Counted from the first letter of the stretch, positions 1 through 9,984 are shown. The stretch: DNA of 64,000 bases from JAFGJQ01 sp964495075 (GCA_964495075.1 CAZBUJ010000002.1:1-64000); one strand, 5' to 3'. Made by a program: numbers and translations. Notes: generated by a model not told the origin, from the sequence alone.

Positions 1-50
1 TCGCCGGTGCCACCTGCGTTTGGGCCAACCGCTCCCGCAGGAAAGCGGGT

Positions 51-1766
51 TCAGTCTTTCAAACGGATCGGTATGTATTCGGGGTACCAGGTCGCCGCCC
101 GCACCGTCTCCTCGATCTTGCCGTCCGGGATGTTCCGGCCGATGTTATGGTCCTTGGCGTACTTGACCACGGCACACGCGATCCGGAAGCTGACCTCCCG
201 CAGCTCGTTCTGGTGCGGGTAGATCGCCGACGCGTCGAGACGCTCCGGCCGCACGCACTGGGCCATGGTCGCCGACGCGATCTCGAACATGTCGTTGGTG
301 ATCTCGCGGGCCTCCGACACGATCGCCCCCATCCCCACACCGGGGAAGATGAACACATTGTTGCCCTGGCCGATCAGGTACCGCTTCCCCTCGTACTCGA
401 CATCCGGAAAGGGGCTGCCCGTCGCCACGATCGCCCGGCCGTCCGTCCACTCGACCGCCTCAGACGGCGAGCACTCCGATTTGCTGTTCGGATTGCTCAG
501 CGGCATGATGATGGGGCGATCCACATGCTTGGCCATCTCCTCCAGCATCGCCTGCGTGAAGGCGCCCGGCTTGGCCGTCGCCCCGATGAGAATCGTCGGC
601 TTGACCGCCCGGATCACCTCCACCGGTGACAGATCCGAGTGCGGGTCGAGGCCGTAGTAGTCCATGGTGCCCTTGGACAGGGCGAAATCCCGCTTGAAGA
701 CCTCGGAAATCTCCCGCCCGTCGTGCAACAGCCCTTTGCTGTCGAACGCCACCAGGGCCCGCCTGACAGTCTGCTCGTCCGCCCCTTCATTCCGCATGGC
801 CGAACTGACCAGCCGGGCGATCCCCGTACACGCCTCGCCCGCCCCGATGAACACGATCCGCTGGTCCGCGATCCGCTCCTTGGTGATCCGCAGACCGCCG
901 AAAATCCCGCCCAGCGTCACCGAGGCCGTCCCTTGAATGTCATCGTTGAAGCACGGGACACGCTTCTCGTATCGCTCGAGCAGCGTGAAGGCACGATCCT
1001 TCGCGAAATCCTCCCACTGGATGATCGCCCGCGGAAACGCCGCTTTCACCGCCTGAACGAACTTCTCGATGAAACTGTAGTACGCGTCGCCGGTCAGACG
1101 CCGCTTGGGATACCCCAGATAGAGCGGATCTTCCAGCAGGTCCGCGTTGTTCGTCCCCACGTCCAGGCTGATGGGCAGGCACTTGGACGGGTGGATACCA
1201 GCCCCCGCCACGTATAAGGCGAGCTTACCGATGGGAATCCCCATCCCGCCGCACCCCTGATCGCCCAGCCCGAGAATCCGCTCGTTATCCGTCACCACGA
1301 TCAGCCGGATGTCCCGGTACGGCGAGTTCTGGAGAATCTCCGGAATATCGTCCGCGTCATCCGGCGTCAGCCAAAGCCCCCGGGCCGCCCGGAAGATGTG
1401 GCTGAACTTCTGGCAAGCCTCGCCGACCGTCGGCGTGTACACGATCGGCATCAACTCCTCCATGTTCTCCACCAGCACGCGGTAGAACAGGACCTCGTTG
1501 CGGTCGTGCAGGTCGGCCAGTTGGATGTACCGACTCAGATTGGTCGCCTGCGTCCGGTTCTGCTCCAGGGCCGCCTTGACCTGGTCCTCGATCGGCGTCA
1601 CCCGATGCGGGATAAGCCCGCGAATCCGCAACACCTTACGCTGTTCATGAGAGAAGGCCGTGCCCTGATTCGTCGATGGATTCTTCAGCAGCCACACGTT
1701 GCTCTTTCGCGTCTCGATGACCTGCGATCCGCCCAGCTTGTCGTACTCGTCCTGTCCATTCAACAC
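51..1766 (-). CDS. maeA: NAD-dependent malic enzyme
   Basis: Oxidatively decarboxylates L-malate to pyruvate with reduction of NAD; cytosolic, linking the TCA cycle to pyruvate. The 571-residue product has the family length (about 565) and its motifs in order: YTPTVGEACQ with the catalytic Tyr, GDQGCGGMGIPIGK, the metal-binding FNDDIQGTA, the nucleotide fold FIGAGEACTGIA, and LSNPNSKSECSP near the C-terminus. The open frame extends far upstream, but I start at the GTG at 1766 because AGAGGAGAAG lies about 8 bases before it and the extra N-terminus has no malic-enzyme character. A TATAGT box on the minus strand at 1860-1865 could be its -10 element. Divergent from the TauE/SafE gene. NAD rather than NADP preference is inferred from the SfcA/MaeA-like architecture. 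Confidence 0.93.
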   Translation of the reverse strand: MLNGQDEYDKLGGSQVIETRKSNVWLLKNPSTNQGTAFSHEQRKVLRIRGLIPHRVTPIEDQVKAALEQNRTQATNLSRYIQLADLHDRNEVLFYRVLVENMEELMPIVYTPTVGEACQKFSHIFRAARGLWLTPDDADDIPEILQNSPYRDIRLIVVTDNERILGLGDQGCGGMGIPIGKLALYVAGAGIHPSKCLPISLDVGTNNADLLEDPLYLGYPKRRLTGDAYYSFIEKFVQAVKAAFPRAIIQWEDFAKDRAFTLLERYEKRVPCFNDDIQGTASVTLGGIFGGLRITKERIADQRIVFIGAGEACTGIARLVSSAMRNEGADEQTVRRALVAFDSKGLLHDGREISEVFKRDFALSKGTMDYYGLDPHSDLSPVEVIRAVKPTILIGATAKPGAFTQAMLEEMAKHVDRPIIMPLSNPNSKSECSPSEAVEWTDGRAIVATGSPFPDVEYEGKRYLIGQGNNVFIFPGVGMGAIVSEAREITNDMFEIASATMAQCVRPERLDASAIYPHQNELREVSFRIACAVVKYAKDHNIGRNIPDGKIEETVRAATWYPEYIPIRLKD

Positions 1767-2040
1767 GGCTACTTCTCCTCTGATTAATCGATGCGCGACC
1801 ACGCCGCGGTTCAACACGCGACACGCCAACAGCGGTGTGGCCGCTCGGATAAGCCCGGTACTATAGCACATCCCAGCCGGGCTGTCGGCGCGCCCCCGAG
1901 ATCCTTTCGCCCCGCCGCACCGACCGCCACCCCGCCCCTTCGTATCTGCGCGGCAGGACGGTGATAACCACTTCCCCGGCTCCCACCGACTCGCTAAGCT
2001 CCGCCGAGCGGCCCCAGCGTCCGGCCCGGGAGGTGACGGC

Positions 2041-2859
2041 GTGACGAACGTGGTATTGGCTCTGGTCGGCTTGATCGCCGGCCTGCTCGGCGGCCTGCTC
2101 GGCATCGGCGGCAGCATCGTCATGATCCCCTGCATGCGCGAACTGCTCGACAGCCGCGGCGGCGATCAGCACCTCTACCAGGCCGCCGCCATGATCGTGA
2201 ACTTCTTCGTTGTCACCCCCTCCGTCGTCCAGCACCTCCGGGCCCAGGCGATCCTCTGGCCGGTCGTGGTCCGACTGGCCCCCACCGCCGTCCTCGCCGT
2301 GATCGGCGGCGTTCTGCTGAGCGAGGCATCCGTGTTCCGGCACGGCGGCGAGGTCTACCTGGCCGGGGTCTTCGGGTTGTTCCTGTTCTACGTGGCGGCC
2401 GTGAACGTGCGCCGGTTGCTCAAACCGCCCTCGGGAAAGGCAGGCGCGCGATGGGACCGCCGTTCCTGCGCCTGGTACGCGCCACCGCTCGTGGGGGTCG
2501 CCGTGGGCCTGATCGGCGGACTGCTCGGGATCGGCGGCGGCGTGATCTCGGTGCCCCTGCAGCAACGTTTCCTCCGCATCCCGCTACGCAACGCCATCGC
2601 CAACTCCGCCGTCACGATCATTCCGCTGAGCATCGTCGGGGCCGTCTTCAAAAACCACGAACTCGTGGTCAACCATAGCCGCCCCTTGTCGGAGCCCGTT
2701 TTCATCGCGATCGTGCTCATCCCGACCGCGATCGTCGGCGGATTATTCGGCGGCCGACTGACCCATACACTGCCCCTCCGCGCCGTACGCGGCGCCTTTG
2801 TCCTGCTGATCCTGGTGGCGGCGATTCGCATGACGGCCCGGGCCGTCACCGCACACTGA
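2041..2859 (+). CDS. TauE/SafE-family membrane permease
   Basis: Probable inner-membrane exporter of sulfite or a related sulfur or organic anion. The 272-residue protein is almost wholly hydrophobic, about eight membrane segments. It shows the internal duplication typical of the family: GLLGGLLGIGGS near residues 13-25 and GLIGGLLGIGGG near 158-169, each followed by a V-x-x-P element. Start is GTG at 2041; an ATG-led alternative is absent. The gene stands alone, divergent from malic enzyme, with no sulfur-metabolism gene nearby, so the substrate is unassigned. Confidence 0.8.
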   Translation: MTNVVLALVGLIAGLLGGLLGIGGSIVMIPCMRELLDSRGGDQHLYQAAAMIVNFFVVTPSVVQHLRAQAILWPVVVRLAPTAVLAVIGGVLLSEASVFRHGGEVYLAGVFGLFLFYVAAVNVRRLLKPPSGKAGARWDRRSCAWYAPPLVGVAVGLIGGLLGIGGGVISVPLQQRFLRIPLRNAIANSAVTIIPLSIVGAVFKNHELVVNHSRPLSEPVFIAIVLIPTAIVGGLFGGRLTHTLPLRAVRGAFVLLILVAAIRMTARAVTAH

Positions 2860-3056
2860 CGCGACTCGGCCCCGACGTCGCCGCCCATGATCCGGCTGAC
2901 CGCGCAATCGCCGCGCGTCCTTCCGCGCCACCCCGACGCCGCCGGCGCCCCCCACCGATCACGCTGCACCGCGCCGCGGCATTCCGACGATACATGGATG
3001 ACCGCGATGCCCAGGCCCCGGCCTGTCGCAATCTCAATAAACCGAGGAGCAGTTCG

Positions 3057-3278
3057 ATGAGCCCGAAAACAAATGCATCCAAACGGCGGTGGTGGGTCAC
3101 GCTCGTGTCCGTGGCGACGTTCGCGTCGGCCAGCGGCTGCATGGACGGCACGATCGGTACGGAGTTCCGCGAGGCCGCCGGCGCCAACCTGCAGACCGGA
3201 CTGCTGGCCGTCGCCGACGGCCTGATCAACGGCGCGTTCGCCGTGTTCGACATGGGAACCACGAGCGACAGCAACTAG
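3057..3278 (+). CDS. Tiny lipoprotein, copy 1 of a small-protein set
   Basis: A 73-residue product of unknown function. Lys/Arg-rich N-region (KTNASKRRW), a hydrophobic stretch, then a lipobox-like ASASGC near residues 24-29, so the mature peptide is about 45 residues and probably lipid-anchored. I start at ATG 3057, preceded by CGAGGAG at 8 bases, not at the in-frame ATG at 2994 whose extra codons look non-coding. Two other genes here (22521-22727 and 48005-48178) share this plan: short cationic start, signal, GC lipobox, short hydrophobic mature part. No enzyme motif is visible. Confidence 0.6.
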   Translation: MSPKTNASKRRWWVTLVSVATFASASGCMDGTIGTEFREAAGANLQTGLLAVADGLINGAFAVFDMGTTSDSN

Positions 3279-3358
3279 CCGTCGAGCCGAATCGCGCCGG
3301 GCCCGGCCCCCGGCGACCGGGGCTGAGATGGCCCACACGAATGGCCTCCGTCGCCGTC

Positions 3359-3958
3359 CTACGACGGATCCTGGGCGGTCGGCAACAATTGCCTGGTACC
3401 GCGCGACCCCTGCGCGTGGCCCACCGCGGCGACCCGCCGCCCGGCGGCCCGGTCCAACTCGAACCGAAGCATGCGATAGCGCCGCCCGACCCGTCCGAAC
3501 CGGTGATACTCATCACCGCGGAGGGTGAACCCCGCCCGTAGATAACTGCGAATCGCCGCCTCATTGTGGGGAAACACGATTAGCGACAAGCGTTCGGCCC
3601 CCAGCGAATTGAACGCCGCGTCGACCAACAGCCGCGTGAACGCCGTGCCCATCCCGCGCCCGCGCACCCGCGGATCGAGCAGCACATGGCCGATCCACAT
3701 GTGCTCCTCGTTCACGCACATCGCGTTCACCTCGGCGTAGCCACAGGGCTCGTTACGATGCGCCTCGAACAACAGAAACGCGCGGTCCGGCGCGCGTGTC
3801 CAGGCCACCACCTTCGTGGCGGTCAGCGGCGGGCGCGTCGTCGGTGTCAGCATAAACAGCTCCGCATCGTTGCGCACCCACGCGGCAACCGCCGCCGCGA
3901 AACATGCGTCGAACGGACGGATATGCAGGTCTTGGACTGGTGCCGAGTTCGAGGACAC
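3359..3958 (-). CDS. GNAT-family N-acetyltransferase
   Basis: Likely transfers an acetyl group from acetyl-CoA to an unidentified amine. The 199-residue protein carries the acetyl-CoA pyrophosphate loop RVRGRGMGTAF at residues 97-107, preceded by the beta-4 strand ending LLDP, and followed by a RimI-like C-terminal half with FPHNEAAIRSYLRAGF. Translation appears to begin at GTG 3958 with only a weak ribosome site. The last 25 residues are low-complexity and probably not part of the fold. It is a single gene between a tiny lipoprotein (convergent) and the HAD-like gene. Confidence 0.8.
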   Translation of the reverse strand: MSSNSAPVQDLHIRPFDACFAAAVAAWVRNDAELFMLTPTTRPPLTATKVVAWTRAPDRAFLLFEAHRNEPCGYAEVNAMCVNEEHMWIGHVLLDPRVRGRGMGTAFTRLLVDAAFNSLGAERLSLIVFPHNEAAIRSYLRAGFTLRGDEYHRFGRVGRRYRMLRFELDRAAGRRVAAVGHAQGSRGTRQLLPTAQDPS

Positions 3959-4121
3959 AAGACAATCTGCGGACCACCGGGCAAGTCGGACTCCTGCGGA
4001 TTATTATCGGCCCGCCGGGTGTGGTCCATGACGTCCACCCGATGCCCGTGTCATGACTCGACCGGCCGGCTGCGCGGTTTCGCACGCAACTATATGCTAG
4101 AAATAAGCTTAAGAATAGCCG

Positions 4122-4778
4122 CTACGACTGCCGGCGTGCGCCGAGCGCGGCGATGCCGCACGCCTCCAGTGCCGCCGCCAACTCGCCCACGTTGTTATAC
4201 ACCTCCGCGGCGCCCACCTGCCGCAGCCGCTTCGACGTGCACGGACCATTCGACACCCCAACGCAACAACTGCCCGCCTCGCCGGCCGCCCGGGCAAACG
4301 CTTCCGTGCCCGCCGCCACCACCGGACGACCCATGTCGCTGGCCAACTCCGCGATCCGTCGCGCCCGCTCGGCGAGACTGCCCCCGAGCACCTCGATCCC
4401 GTGCAACGGGTCCAGCAGCCCGTGCTCAAGCAGTAACCGTTCGCGGGCCGCCTTGTTTGCCGCGATGGTCACGGTCACCAGCGGGTACCGCCGCCGAATC
4501 GCCTTCAACGGACCCACCACGTCGGCTTGCGGCCGCATCCGCGCCACACACTCGTCCGCGTCGACGACCGCGGCAAAACGATCGGCGTAGTGTTTCCAAT
4601 GACGGACTTTGGAACCTCGGAGGATCTGGCCTTCCGATGCCCCGGTGCGGATCAGACGCCAGAACGTAGACGGGTCAATCCGTGCCCAGCCCAACTCCGC
4701 AACCGCCACCTGGTAGGCGTACCAGTAGGCCGGTCGCACGTCGAGAATCGGCCCGTCGACTTCGATGATCAGCTTCAT
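4122..4778 (-). CDS. HAD-superfamily-like protein with lost catalytic residues
   Basis: 218 residues with the outline of a phosphoglycolate-phosphatase-type HAD hydrolase: an opening beta strand, a helical cap (residues about 15-90), TVTIAANKAARERLL at 102-116 resembling motif II and its helix, and a C-terminal Rossmann half. The catalytic motifs are altered. Motif I reads EVDGPILD at residues 6-13, so the nucleophile Asp is Glu. Motif III has no KP pair (GGSLAERARRI). Motif IV reads VVAAGTEAF at 153-161 instead of the usual GDxxxD. The reading frame is intact and GC-rich in third positions, so it is a maintained protein rather than a decayed gene. Likely a non-catalytic binding or regulatory HAD fold; function unknown. 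Confidence 0.7.
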   Translation of the reverse strand: MKLIIEVDGPILDVRPAYWYAYQVAVAELGWARIDPSTFWRLIRTGASEGQILRGSKVRHWKHYADRFAAVVDADECVARMRPQADVVGPLKAIRRRYPLVTVTIAANKAARERLLLEHGLLDPLHGIEVLGGSLAERARRIAELASDMGRPVVAAGTEAFARAAGEAGSCCVGVSNGPCTSKRLRQVGAAEVYNNVGELAAALEACGIAALGARRQS

Positions 4779-5010
4779 GCCCGCCGGATCCTCGGTTCAC
4801 CGCGGTTTGTACCCACCGACGATCCGGCGGACGTGTACGGACCCCGGCTCCCGGCCACACAGCGCAACACGGACGCACCGATCACACGACACGTACCATC
4901 GACGGTCCGCATCACACGCATCGCGACTTGCCGGTGATTGGCTGCCGGGTCCCCTGGGATGGCGTCCCCCACGCACGTCCGGATCAGGCGACAGCGGCCG
5001 TGCCCGCCAC

Positions 5011-5328
5011 TCAATCGCCGGATCGCAGTTCACGTTCAGCCTGAAGCCAGTCAGCCTCGGGGCTGCCGGGCCGTCCGCCACGGGCGACATAGATCTCGTA
5101 AGCTCGTGCCTGAATCTGTTCGATGGTGGGGTCGCTCGCCGCCATGGCCGTCGTCGCCGCTCGCGGTTCGGCAACAGCCGTGGCCGATCCACCGCTGGAT
5201 TTCGTCGTCGTCCCCGTCTTCGGTGCCGTCTTCGGCGTGGCCCTCTGCGTCTCGTCAGAGCTTGTCCGCGTCCCCTTCTTCGAGGTGCGCGTGGTCGTGG
5301 ACTTGGAAGACTTCGTCTGCTTGGCCAT
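5011..5328 (-). CDS. DUF2934 domain protein
   Basis: 105-residue protein of unknown function. The first 70 residues are a Lys/Thr/Ser/Ala-rich low-complexity tail (KQTKSSKSTTTRTSKKGT), probably disordered and basic. The last 35 form the DUF2934 helix-turn pattern: QIQARAYEIYVARGG, then GSPEADWLQAERELR. Start chosen at ATG 5328 because AGGAG precedes it by about 10 bases; an ATG at 5337 sits too close to the same site. The basic tail plus short acidic domain resembles small nucleic-acid-associated proteins, but nothing shows that directly. It lies 137 bases downstream of thrC on the same strand. Confidence 0.75.
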   Translation of the reverse strand: MAKQTKSSKSTTTRTSKKGTRTSSDETQRATPKTAPKTGTTTKSSGGSATAVAEPRAATTAMAASDPTIEQIQARAYEIYVARGGRPGSPEADWLQAERELRSGD

Positions 5329-5465
5329 TCTTCTCATTCTCCTGCTGGGCCCGATCGCAAACCTGGGAAGAGGTGTTTCATAGCACTGCAGCGCGCTTTC
5401 GTCAAGGTCTAACGCCATTACTAGCGACGGGTCGACCCCGAGACGGCCCCCGCTCGGCCCCCATC

Positions 5466-6914
5466 TCACAACCCCGGTCCCGCGTTCCCGGCACCGCTTT
5501 CAGCTCGCTCGATGGCCCGAATGAGGACCTCGAGATCGTCCGGAACCGGCACGGGCCGGTTGGCCAGGGCGCCGGTCGGTTCCACGGGGGCCGGCCACGT
5601 TGCCGCCCGCGCGTCCACGCCGGAGTGGTACTTCACCGTCGCGTCGGGGTCCTTCAGGCCGTGTCCCGTCAGCACGCAGGTGACGCGGTCCGATGCCCCG
5701 ATCACCCCTTCCGCCCGCAACGTGCGTAAACCGGCCACGGTGGCCGCGGATGCCGGCTCACAGGCGTACCCATACCGACCCACCATCGCCTTGTGGTCCA
5801 GAATCGCGTCGTCGTCCACGTGACGCACCACCCCGTCCGTCACCGCGAGGGTCCGCAGCGCCTTCGTCAGATTGACCGGCCGGTTGATCTCGATCGCGCT
5901 GGCGATCGTCTGGGCTCGCTGCCCCCTCGCGTCCATCTCGCGGTAGCGGTCGGCGATGACGTCCATCGCCACGCGACCACCGTTCCAGTGCAGCCCGCGC
6001 CCGTTGACCAACTCCTCCAACGTCCTGGCGCCGGTGGCGTTGATAATCGCCAGGCGCGGGATCCGGTCGATCAAGCCGAGTTCGTGCAGCTCCATGAAGG
6101 CCTTGCCGAATGCACTGCTGTTTCCCAGGTTGCCGCCGGGCACGATGACCCAGTCCGGCACTTCCCAATCGAGTCCCTCGAGGACCCGGTACATGATCGT
6201 CTTCTGCCCTTCCAGGCGAAACGGATTCAGCGAGTTGAGCAGGTAGATGCCCATCTTGTCGGAGAGTTCAATCACCCGCCGCATGCAGGCATCGAAATCG
6301 CCGTCGATCTGGAGGGTGAGGGCGCCGTGGTCCAGCGCCTGCGACAACTTGCCGTACGCGATTTTCCCGGTACCCACGAACACGATCCCGCGGACCGGCG
6401 GCTCGTCCGCCGGCGAGGCCATCGACGCGTACATGGCCATCGACGCGCTCGTGTTGCCCGTCGACGCACACGCCACCCGCCGCCGCCCCAATCGACGGGC
6501 CATCGTGAACCCCGCCGCCATGCCGTTGTCCTTGAAGCTGCCGGACGGGTTGAACCCCTCGTACTGCAAAAAGAGCGTGCCCGGTTTCATGCCCAGGGCG
6601 GCGGCCAGCCGGTCGGCTTGCTGCAACGTGGTCCGCCCCTCCCCCACCGTCACCACGTCCTCCAGTCGGGCAAACGGCAACAGATCGCGGAACCGCCACA
6701 CCCCGCTGTAGTCCGCGCGGGCCATCGGTCCCCGCCCGGCCGTGCCCCAACGCTGGGCGAAAAACGTCAACGACTTCGGCAGCGGCAGTCGGTCCCACTC
6801 GTAGGCCACATCGAGCAACCCGCCGCACGTCCGACAGACGTACAGCACGTCATCGACGGCGTACGTCGCGCCGCATTCAGGGTTGATACAACGCTGAAAA
6901 GCCAAGTCGTCCAT
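5466..6914 (-). CDS. thrC: Threonine synthase
   Basis: PLP enzyme converting O-phospho-L-homoserine to L-threonine, last step of threonine synthesis. The 482-residue protein opens with a zinc-ribbon-like segment, Cys 9, 14, 27 and 30, typical of the ThrC type with an N-terminal Cys4 knuckle. The PLP lysine lies in NPSGSFKDNGMAAG near residue 129, and a phosphate-binding GGNLGNSSAF loop follows. Start is ATG 6914 (MDDLAFQR); the open frame continues 15 codons upstream but those overlap the opposite gene's leader. No homoserine kinase or dehydrogenase gene is adjacent. Confidence 0.92.
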   Translation of the reverse strand: MDDLAFQRCINPECGATYAVDDVLYVCRTCGGLLDVAYEWDRLPLPKSLTFFAQRWGTAGRGPMARADYSGVWRFRDLLPFARLEDVVTVGEGRTTLQQADRLAAALGMKPGTLFLQYEGFNPSGSFKDNGMAAGFTMARRLGRRRVACASTGNTSASMAMYASMASPADEPPVRGIVFVGTGKIAYGKLSQALDHGALTLQIDGDFDACMRRVIELSDKMGIYLLNSLNPFRLEGQKTIMYRVLEGLDWEVPDWVIVPGGNLGNSSAFGKAFMELHELGLIDRIPRLAIINATGARTLEELVNGRGLHWNGGRVAMDVIADRYREMDARGQRAQTIASAIEINRPVNLTKALRTLAVTDGVVRHVDDDAILDHKAMVGRYGYACEPASAATVAGLRTLRAEGVIGASDRVTCVLTGHGLKDPDATVKYHSGVDARAATWPAPVEPTGALANRPVPVPDDLEVLIRAIERAESGAGNAGPGL

Positions 6915-7077
6915 GACCGCTCGTCTTTCGCGGCCTCCCGGTCGCGACAGACTGCTCACCTGGCCCCCGACTCACCTGCTCCTTAACTGTACCCGCTCTC
7001 CTCTCCATTCTCTACCCACCACTCTCCGGCACAAGCGGAGCTTGCCCCGTCCCCCCGGCCCCGTACGATACACCATC

Positions 7078-9984
7078 ATGAAACAACACGCGTGGTGGGT
7101 ACGCAGATCCTGGGGCATTGCCGTCGGCACCGCGGTCACCGCCGCGGTCACCATCGCGCATCTCGCCGGTGCGTTGCGTACCCTCGAACTCGCCTCCCTC
7201 GATGTCGGCTTCCGTTACTTCGGCCACATCGACGCCGACAACCGCATCGTCCTGATTGACGTCGACGATCCGACCATCAAGCAGGTCGGGCGATGGCCCT
7301 GGCCGCGCCGCCGCTTCGCCGACATGATCCGCATCCTCCACGAGGCGGGCGCCGCCGTGATCGCGGTCGACATCGTCTGGTCCGAACCGCAGGCGCGGCG
7401 GATCGATCACCCCCTCCTGTCCGCCGACGCCGACGTGGACCCCCCACAGATCACCTACGGAGAGGTGACGATCGACGAAGCGATCCACGACGACGACGAA
7501 CTGGCCGACGCCATCCGGCAGGCCGGCAACGTCTACCTCGCCATGTTCGACCCGCTCACGGCACCGGGCGCGGAATCGCCTGACCAGAGCAACGCCTTGT
7601 TCGTGTCACTGGTCCGTGTCCTGGTAAACAACTATGCATTGAACACCGAAGAGATCGCCGGATTGCTGCGAAGCCCCGCCGCGGAAATCGAACCCCTGCT
7701 GCCCAAGGCAAAACGGAGCGCAGCCCGCCTGCTCGCCCGCGACTACCTCGCCCACCACCCCGACGCCGCGTTCGCGGCGTTCTATCGGAACGTGTTCGCC
7801 GGGCGACCGCTGGACCGGCTCTCACCGGATCGGCAGGAACTGCTGCGAGGCTACCGCACGGAACAGGCCGCCCGCCACGTGCTGCACGACGCGCCGCCCG
7901 TTCCGCCGGCCCTGCAACCGCACATCCGTCGCGCCTGGACAGAGACGTTTCCCCTCGACAAGCTCGCCCGGGCGGCAAAAGGGGTCGGGATCGTCACGTT
8001 CGAACCGGACCCCGCCGACGGCGTACTCCGCGACCTCCCGCTGGTGGCCGACGTACGAGGCCGAATCGTTCCGCACCTCGGCTTCGCCGTCGCGTGCGAT
8101 CAACTGGGCATCGACCTGCGATCCCTTCGTGCGATCGGACCCGGCCTGCTCAGCTTCGTCAGCGCGGATGCCACCCGGCGTTGGCAGGCTCCCCTCAACG
8201 CCGGCGGCAAGACGCTCATCAACTGGCACATCGACCGCAACAACCCCCGCTGGCTGAACAGTTTCCACCACGTGTCGGCCACCCGCGTCATGGAGGTCGC
8301 CATGAACCGTCGGGCGATACAGGCCAACCTCGACTATTACGGCTGGATGATGACGGACGCCGTCGAGCTGCTGTACAAAGACGACAGTCACGGGCTTGCC
8401 AAGTACGCCGATCTGATCCGGCAACGCCACGACGCCCGGCGCCGGCGGCAACCGCCCGACCCCGCGGTGCACGACGCTATCCTGGCCATTGAGCAGAATG
8501 CGGTGAACTGGCTCGAGTACATGCGCCGCGAGATCACGGGGGTCGAGCCTCAGGACGCCGACGAGGCGGCGTACTTCGAGCGCATCCGCACCCTGCACGA
8601 TCAACTCTTCACCGGAAAACTCCACGACGAAATCGACCGGATCGACAGGAAACTCCGCCGCCGCAACGAAGAATTGATGGCCAAGCTGCGCGAGCCGATC
8701 GACGGCAAGGTCTGCTTCGTCGGCTACACGGCCACCGCCATCGCCGACACCGTCAACTCGCCCGTGTTCGACGATATGCCGGGCGTCCTGGCCCACGCCA
8801 ACCTGCTCAACACCATCCTGCAGAACCGATTCCCCCGCGTCTCCTCGCCGACCCTGGGCGCGGTGCTGATCATCGCCACCGGGCTGTTCGTCACCCTCGT
8901 CACGAGCCGGCACGGTCCGCGGGTCAGCCTAATCAGCCTGCTCGCGCTGCTGGTGGTGGTGCTTGTCCCGGCCGCGATCGTGGTGAACCTGTCCGCCTAC
9001 TTCACGCTGGGGGCGGCGGCGGCCGCGGGCGGCGTGTTCATTGCCTGGGCCTTTGTCACCCTCTACCGCCAGGTCATCGAGCAGCGCCAGAAACGCCAGA
9101 TCGCCCGCTCACTCGCCCGGCAGACGTCGCCGGCGATTGCCGCCCGCATCGCGCGGGGGGCCAGCGAAACCGACCTCGACCCCCAGCCCGCCGACGTCAC
9201 CTGCTATTTCAGCGACCTGCAAGGATTCACCACCCTCAGCGAACGCATGGGGGCGGAGGGCACCAAGGAAGTACTGAACCGCTATCTGGCCGCCATGAGT
9301 GGCGTGCTGCTGGCCCGGCGGGGCTCCAGCAAGTTCATGGGCGACGGGATTTTCGCCTATTTCAACGCCCCCATCTGGCCGTGCGAGGACCACGTCGGGG
9401 CCGCCTGCGAAGGCGCGCTGGAGTGCCTTGCCGCACTGGAAACCCTGAAAACGACGCAGGCCGACGGGCCGTTCGCCGGGGAATTGGCGTCGCTGATCAT
9501 GCGGGCCGGCATCCACACCGGGCCCGCTTTCGCCGGATCCTACGGCAGCGGCGAGCGAGCGGAGTACACCTGCATCGGCGACACGGTCAACGTCGCCGCC
9601 CGGCTGGAATCGGCCAACAAGGCGTTCAGCACCCGCACCCTCGTCTCGCAGGCCGTTCGAGACGCGGTGGAGGAACGCTACGCATTCCGGTGCCTGGGCG
9701 CCCTGCAGGTCAAGGGAAAGACTCGCGCCCTGACGGTCTTTGAACTGCTCGGGCGGGTCGGGGAGGTGCCCCCCGATGGACTCGAGTACGCGGAAGCTTT
9801 TGCAAAAGCTGTGGTTCTGTTCGGGGCCAGGAACTGGGACCAGGCCGAGCAGGCCCTCGACCGCTGCGCCGAACGGCGGGCCGACGACCCAGCCATCACC
9901 ATCTACCGCAACGAAATACACCGGTTGCGCGAGCGACCACTGTCGCCCGACTGGAACCAGGCCATCGTGCTCACCGCCAAATAG
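7078..9984 (+). CDS. CHASE2-domain class III adenylate/guanylate cyclase
   Basis: Membrane-bound cyclase making cAMP (or cGMP) in response to an extracytoplasmic signal. The 968-residue protein starts with one membrane segment (residues about 10-30). An extracellular CHASE2 region follows, beginning LASLDVGFRYFG and IVLIDVDDPTIKQVGRWPWPR. Three closely spaced membrane segments lie at about 593-660, then the class III catalytic domain. Metal-binding Asp residues are in YFSDLQGFT (near 711) and in GDGIFAYF; the DTVNVAARLES motif follows. A C-terminal tail of about 60 residues resembles a TPR-like element. ATG 7078 is used, although no clear ribosome site precedes it. A SpoIIE-type phosphatase follows 140 bases later. 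cAMP versus cGMP cannot be decided by eye. Confidence 0.88.
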   Translation: MKQHAWWVRRSWGIAVGTAVTAAVTIAHLAGALRTLELASLDVGFRYFGHIDADNRIVLIDVDDPTIKQVGRWPWPRRRFADMIRILHEAGAAVIAVDIVWSEPQARRIDHPLLSADADVDPPQITYGEVTIDEAIHDDDELADAIRQAGNVYLAMFDPLTAPGAESPDQSNALFVSLVRVLVNNYALNTEEIAGLLRSPAAEIEPLLPKAKRSAARLLARDYLAHHPDAAFAAFYRNVFAGRPLDRLSPDRQELLRGYRTEQAARHVLHDAPPVPPALQPHIRRAWTETFPLDKLARAAKGVGIVTFEPDPADGVLRDLPLVADVRGRIVPHLGFAVACDQLGIDLRSLRAIGPGLLSFVSADATRRWQAPLNAGGKTLINWHIDRNNPRWLNSFHHVSATRVMEVAMNRRAIQANLDYYGWMMTDAVELLYKDDSHGLAKYADLIRQRHDARRRRQPPDPAVHDAILAIEQNAVNWLEYMRREITGVEPQDADEAAYFERIRTLHDQLFTGKLHDEIDRIDRKLRRRNEELMAKLREPIDGKVCFVGYTATAIADTVNSPVFDDMPGVLAHANLLNTILQNRFPRVSSPTLGAVLIIATGLFVTLVTSRHGPRVSLISLLALLVVVLVPAAIVVNLSAYFTLGAAAAAGGVFIAWAFVTLYRQVIEQRQKRQIARSLARQTSPAIAARIARGASETDLDPQPADVTCYFSDLQGFTTLSERMGAEGTKEVLNRYLAAMSGVLLARRGSSKFMGDGIFAYFNAPIWPCEDHVGAACEGALECLAALETLKTTQADGPFAGELASLIMRAGIHTGPAFAGSYGSGERAEYTCIGDTVNVAARLESANKAFSTRTLVSQAVRDAVEERYAFRCLGALQVKGKTRALTVFELLGRVGEVPPDGLEYAEAFAKAVVLFGARNWDQAEQALDRCAERRADDPAITIYRNEIHRLRERPLSPDWNQAIVLTAK

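Noticed and set aside
1767..2135. N-terminal extension of malic enzyme
   Set aside because: It antisense-overlaps the TauE/SafE gene, lacks family similarity and the GTG at 1766 has a strong ribosome site.
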